From Glandiceps talaboti (lineage: Eukaryota > Hemichordata > Enteropneusta > Spengelidae): a stretch of 64,000 bases of DNA. Of this stretch, positions 58,301 through 61,300 are shown piece by piece; the stretch's first letter is position 1; every line of letters begins with the position of its first letter. A program made the position numbers and the translations under genes. The notes under the pieces were generated by a model. The model was not told the DNA's origin and ran no database searches. It saw only the letters and a program-made list of their open reading frames with translations. Location: assembly GCF_964340395.1 (NCBI RefSeq), contig NC_135550.1, positions 28,643,176 to 28,707,175 on the forward strand, read 5' to 3'.

Positions 58301-61300
58301 GAGATGACACCAAGAAAACACACCCTTGTCTTTGTCCCTTCAACAACCTTTCAGAAGAAGAAAGAACTTTTGATATTACAATGGCTTATGAAACACTAAA
58401 GTAAGTTGATATGAATTGCATGATTTTAATATTTGGGTTTAGGTTGTATATTTTCTATTCTTTATCATTGACTTGTAAGAACAAATAAGCTGTATCATGT
58501 AAAACCAAGCAGTAGAAAGTGAAAAGATTCTGAATAATGATAGTCTTAGTTTTTACTTTATAGTTGCATGATGTTTGTCTTTTCCTTGTTTCTTGTAGAA
58601 CACTGATAGCTTTAGGTTATCATGTTGGTATTGATGAAGATGCTTCAAGACATACACTAAGAAGACTCAGACTACCAATGAAGTAAGTATAATCACCCTC
58701 ACCTGTCATCTCAAGCACAACAACCTTGACCCATGGATTTCATCTCTGACTGTACAACAACCCCTACCTAGACACCCTGTCATCCCCATCTATCTTGTCA
58801 ATGGTGCAATCCAAGCAGTAGTTACTATAGATACAATGGTTGATTGACAGGTCACATGATAAACATTGATACAATATGGTTACAGCTAAATAACTGTAAG
58901 GGTGAACATTGTTTCAATCTTTTGTGTATAATAGTGTGCTGACAATGAGATTGATATTGGTATGGGTATTGCAGTCTTTTTCTCTCTCAGTATTGAGAAT
59001 ATTACCCATAAAGTGTATGTGTACATGTGAACCAAAAATAGTCTGTAGTTATTACCACTGGTGCATTTCAAAGTTTGAACAAACTATGTCTGTGTTTACT
59101 TCTGCTGCTTGTATGCAATAAAAGTGAAAGTAACTCTGAAAGAATGACTTGTATCTGACAAATTGAAACTCTAGTATAGGAATGAATATTTGTACTAATT
59201 CTAAATCATTACATCATGATTATTTCAGCTACTTGATGTCAAATGGTTATAAACCAGCACCTTACAACTTATCCTCCATCACTTTGACACCTAAGATGGA
59301 GCGATTGGTTGAACAACTGGCTGAAAATGCTCACAATGTTTGGGCTAAAGACCGCATACAGCAGGGATGGACCTATGGGCTTACAGAGGTGAGATGCTTT
59401 TTTTTTGAAAGCATTGAAAAAATTACAATTATTTAATAATGAATTATGCTCAAAATCTCATCTCACAAACACTGAATGCAAATTGACAGTGATGAGCTGA
59501 GATGTAAGTATTTTTTGCCAACTGTTGCCAGCCTGGACAAAGGGTTACCATATACAAACATTTGAGTTTTGTTTCACACACACGCAAGGATTACAAGAGG
59601 TGTCCATCACAGACACCTTCATTTTGCAAAGGAAAAAGTTATTTTATTTTTTCAACCTTGTTTTCCATCTTTCAGGACACAATTTACAAACGAAATCCCC
59701 AACTTGTACCATTTACACAATTGGATGATGTAGCCAAGAAGCTGAACAGAGACACTGCCAGTGAGACAGTACGTACTATCTTAGGATTTGGCTACAGCTT
59801 GGAACCACCGAGTTCAGAATCTGAAGGCTCTTCACGGGGTCGTAATAGAGATTCTGTAGAGAAGAAGCAAGCAACAAGAACATACAGAGCAGAAAAGAGT
59901 TATACTGTAACATCTGGCAAATGGTTAGTCCACAACACCTGTTATCCTATATGGAAAGTTCAAATCTGGTTCTGAATATTACAGTTGACCTAATAGGCTG
60001 GGCACAACTACAAGTCACCATTTGTTTTTTGATAATTTTCAGGTATTATGAATTTGAATGTGTAACACAGGGATTCATGAGAGTTGGGTGGATGAGGCCA
60101 TCATGTCCTGCAGAATGTGAACTGGGAAATGATGGTCAGTCCTATGCCTTTGATGGGTTATTGGTAAGTATGACAGTTAGTTAGTCTTGTGTGTGAGGAT
60201 TCACCTCTTGAAAAGTTTTTTCCTGAAACATCAGCTATTTTAACTTTACCAGACTGAGACTATTTTAACAAGTTTTTATATGGCCAGTCTTATGTTTGGC
60301 TAAAGTGTTTGGCCAAAGGATAGTCCAGTTTGTTGCCATTGCTGAATACTGTAGTAGTATCAATTTATATATGATAATATCCTAGTACAGGAGTTATACT
60401 GTGGCTGTAGTTTCCATAGACTTATCAAATTGGAGGTACCATGCTGTCATCTTAACAACTTCTGCATGAATGTATGCATAATGATATCAGCAAAGTTACC
60501 GTATTCCCACTGATTGTGAACACCAGTAATTGTAGAGACCCGCCCCTCAAAGATATTTATAAAGAATGTCACTGCTCATAAATTTCAAACACTTTTATCA
60601 GTGCGCTCCTTTGAATAGCTGTGAAGAGCATACAGTAATGTGATCTTACCAGTATTCCTTCTTGTGTTCTGTCTTTGGTATAAATGAAGTGAGATCTAAA
60701 GTGATGCACTGACTCAGAGTTGTATTTACAGGCTCGTAAATGGCACCAGGGTTCTGAATCATTTGGTAAGACCTGGCAGGCAGGTGATGTCATTGGATGT
60801 ATGCTGGATTTCAATGATAAAACCATGAGTAAGTAAAGTATTTCAATCAAACATACTGATTGAACGGAAGAAAGTTCATTGGTCGAGGAGTGAATGTGAT
60901 TTATGTATTTTATTACAGGGTCAGACCAGTTACTGCAAAGTACAAGCATTGACAAAAAAAGCAGTTTTATGGAAAAATAAAAAATGCGTAGTGAATTCAA
61001 ACTTGATAGAAAATTCTACATTTCAATAGAAAGATGAACAGTGTAGCAATTGTATGATAACAGTTTACCAAATGAATTGTAGAGGGGAAAAGAGGGAAGA
61101 GTTTTTTCATAGAAAGAGGAATGTTTTTAAACGTATGCTGAAAACACATCTACTTAATCTTGCCTTCTCTTAGATTTGGAATTTAATTCATATACTTTTT
61201 ATGCTTGTTTTGTATTTTAAGCAGCTCTGATCACCGTCTCTGTGGATTGTAGTCACTATATAAATTATTATTATTATTATTATTATGTTGTAAGGTTGAC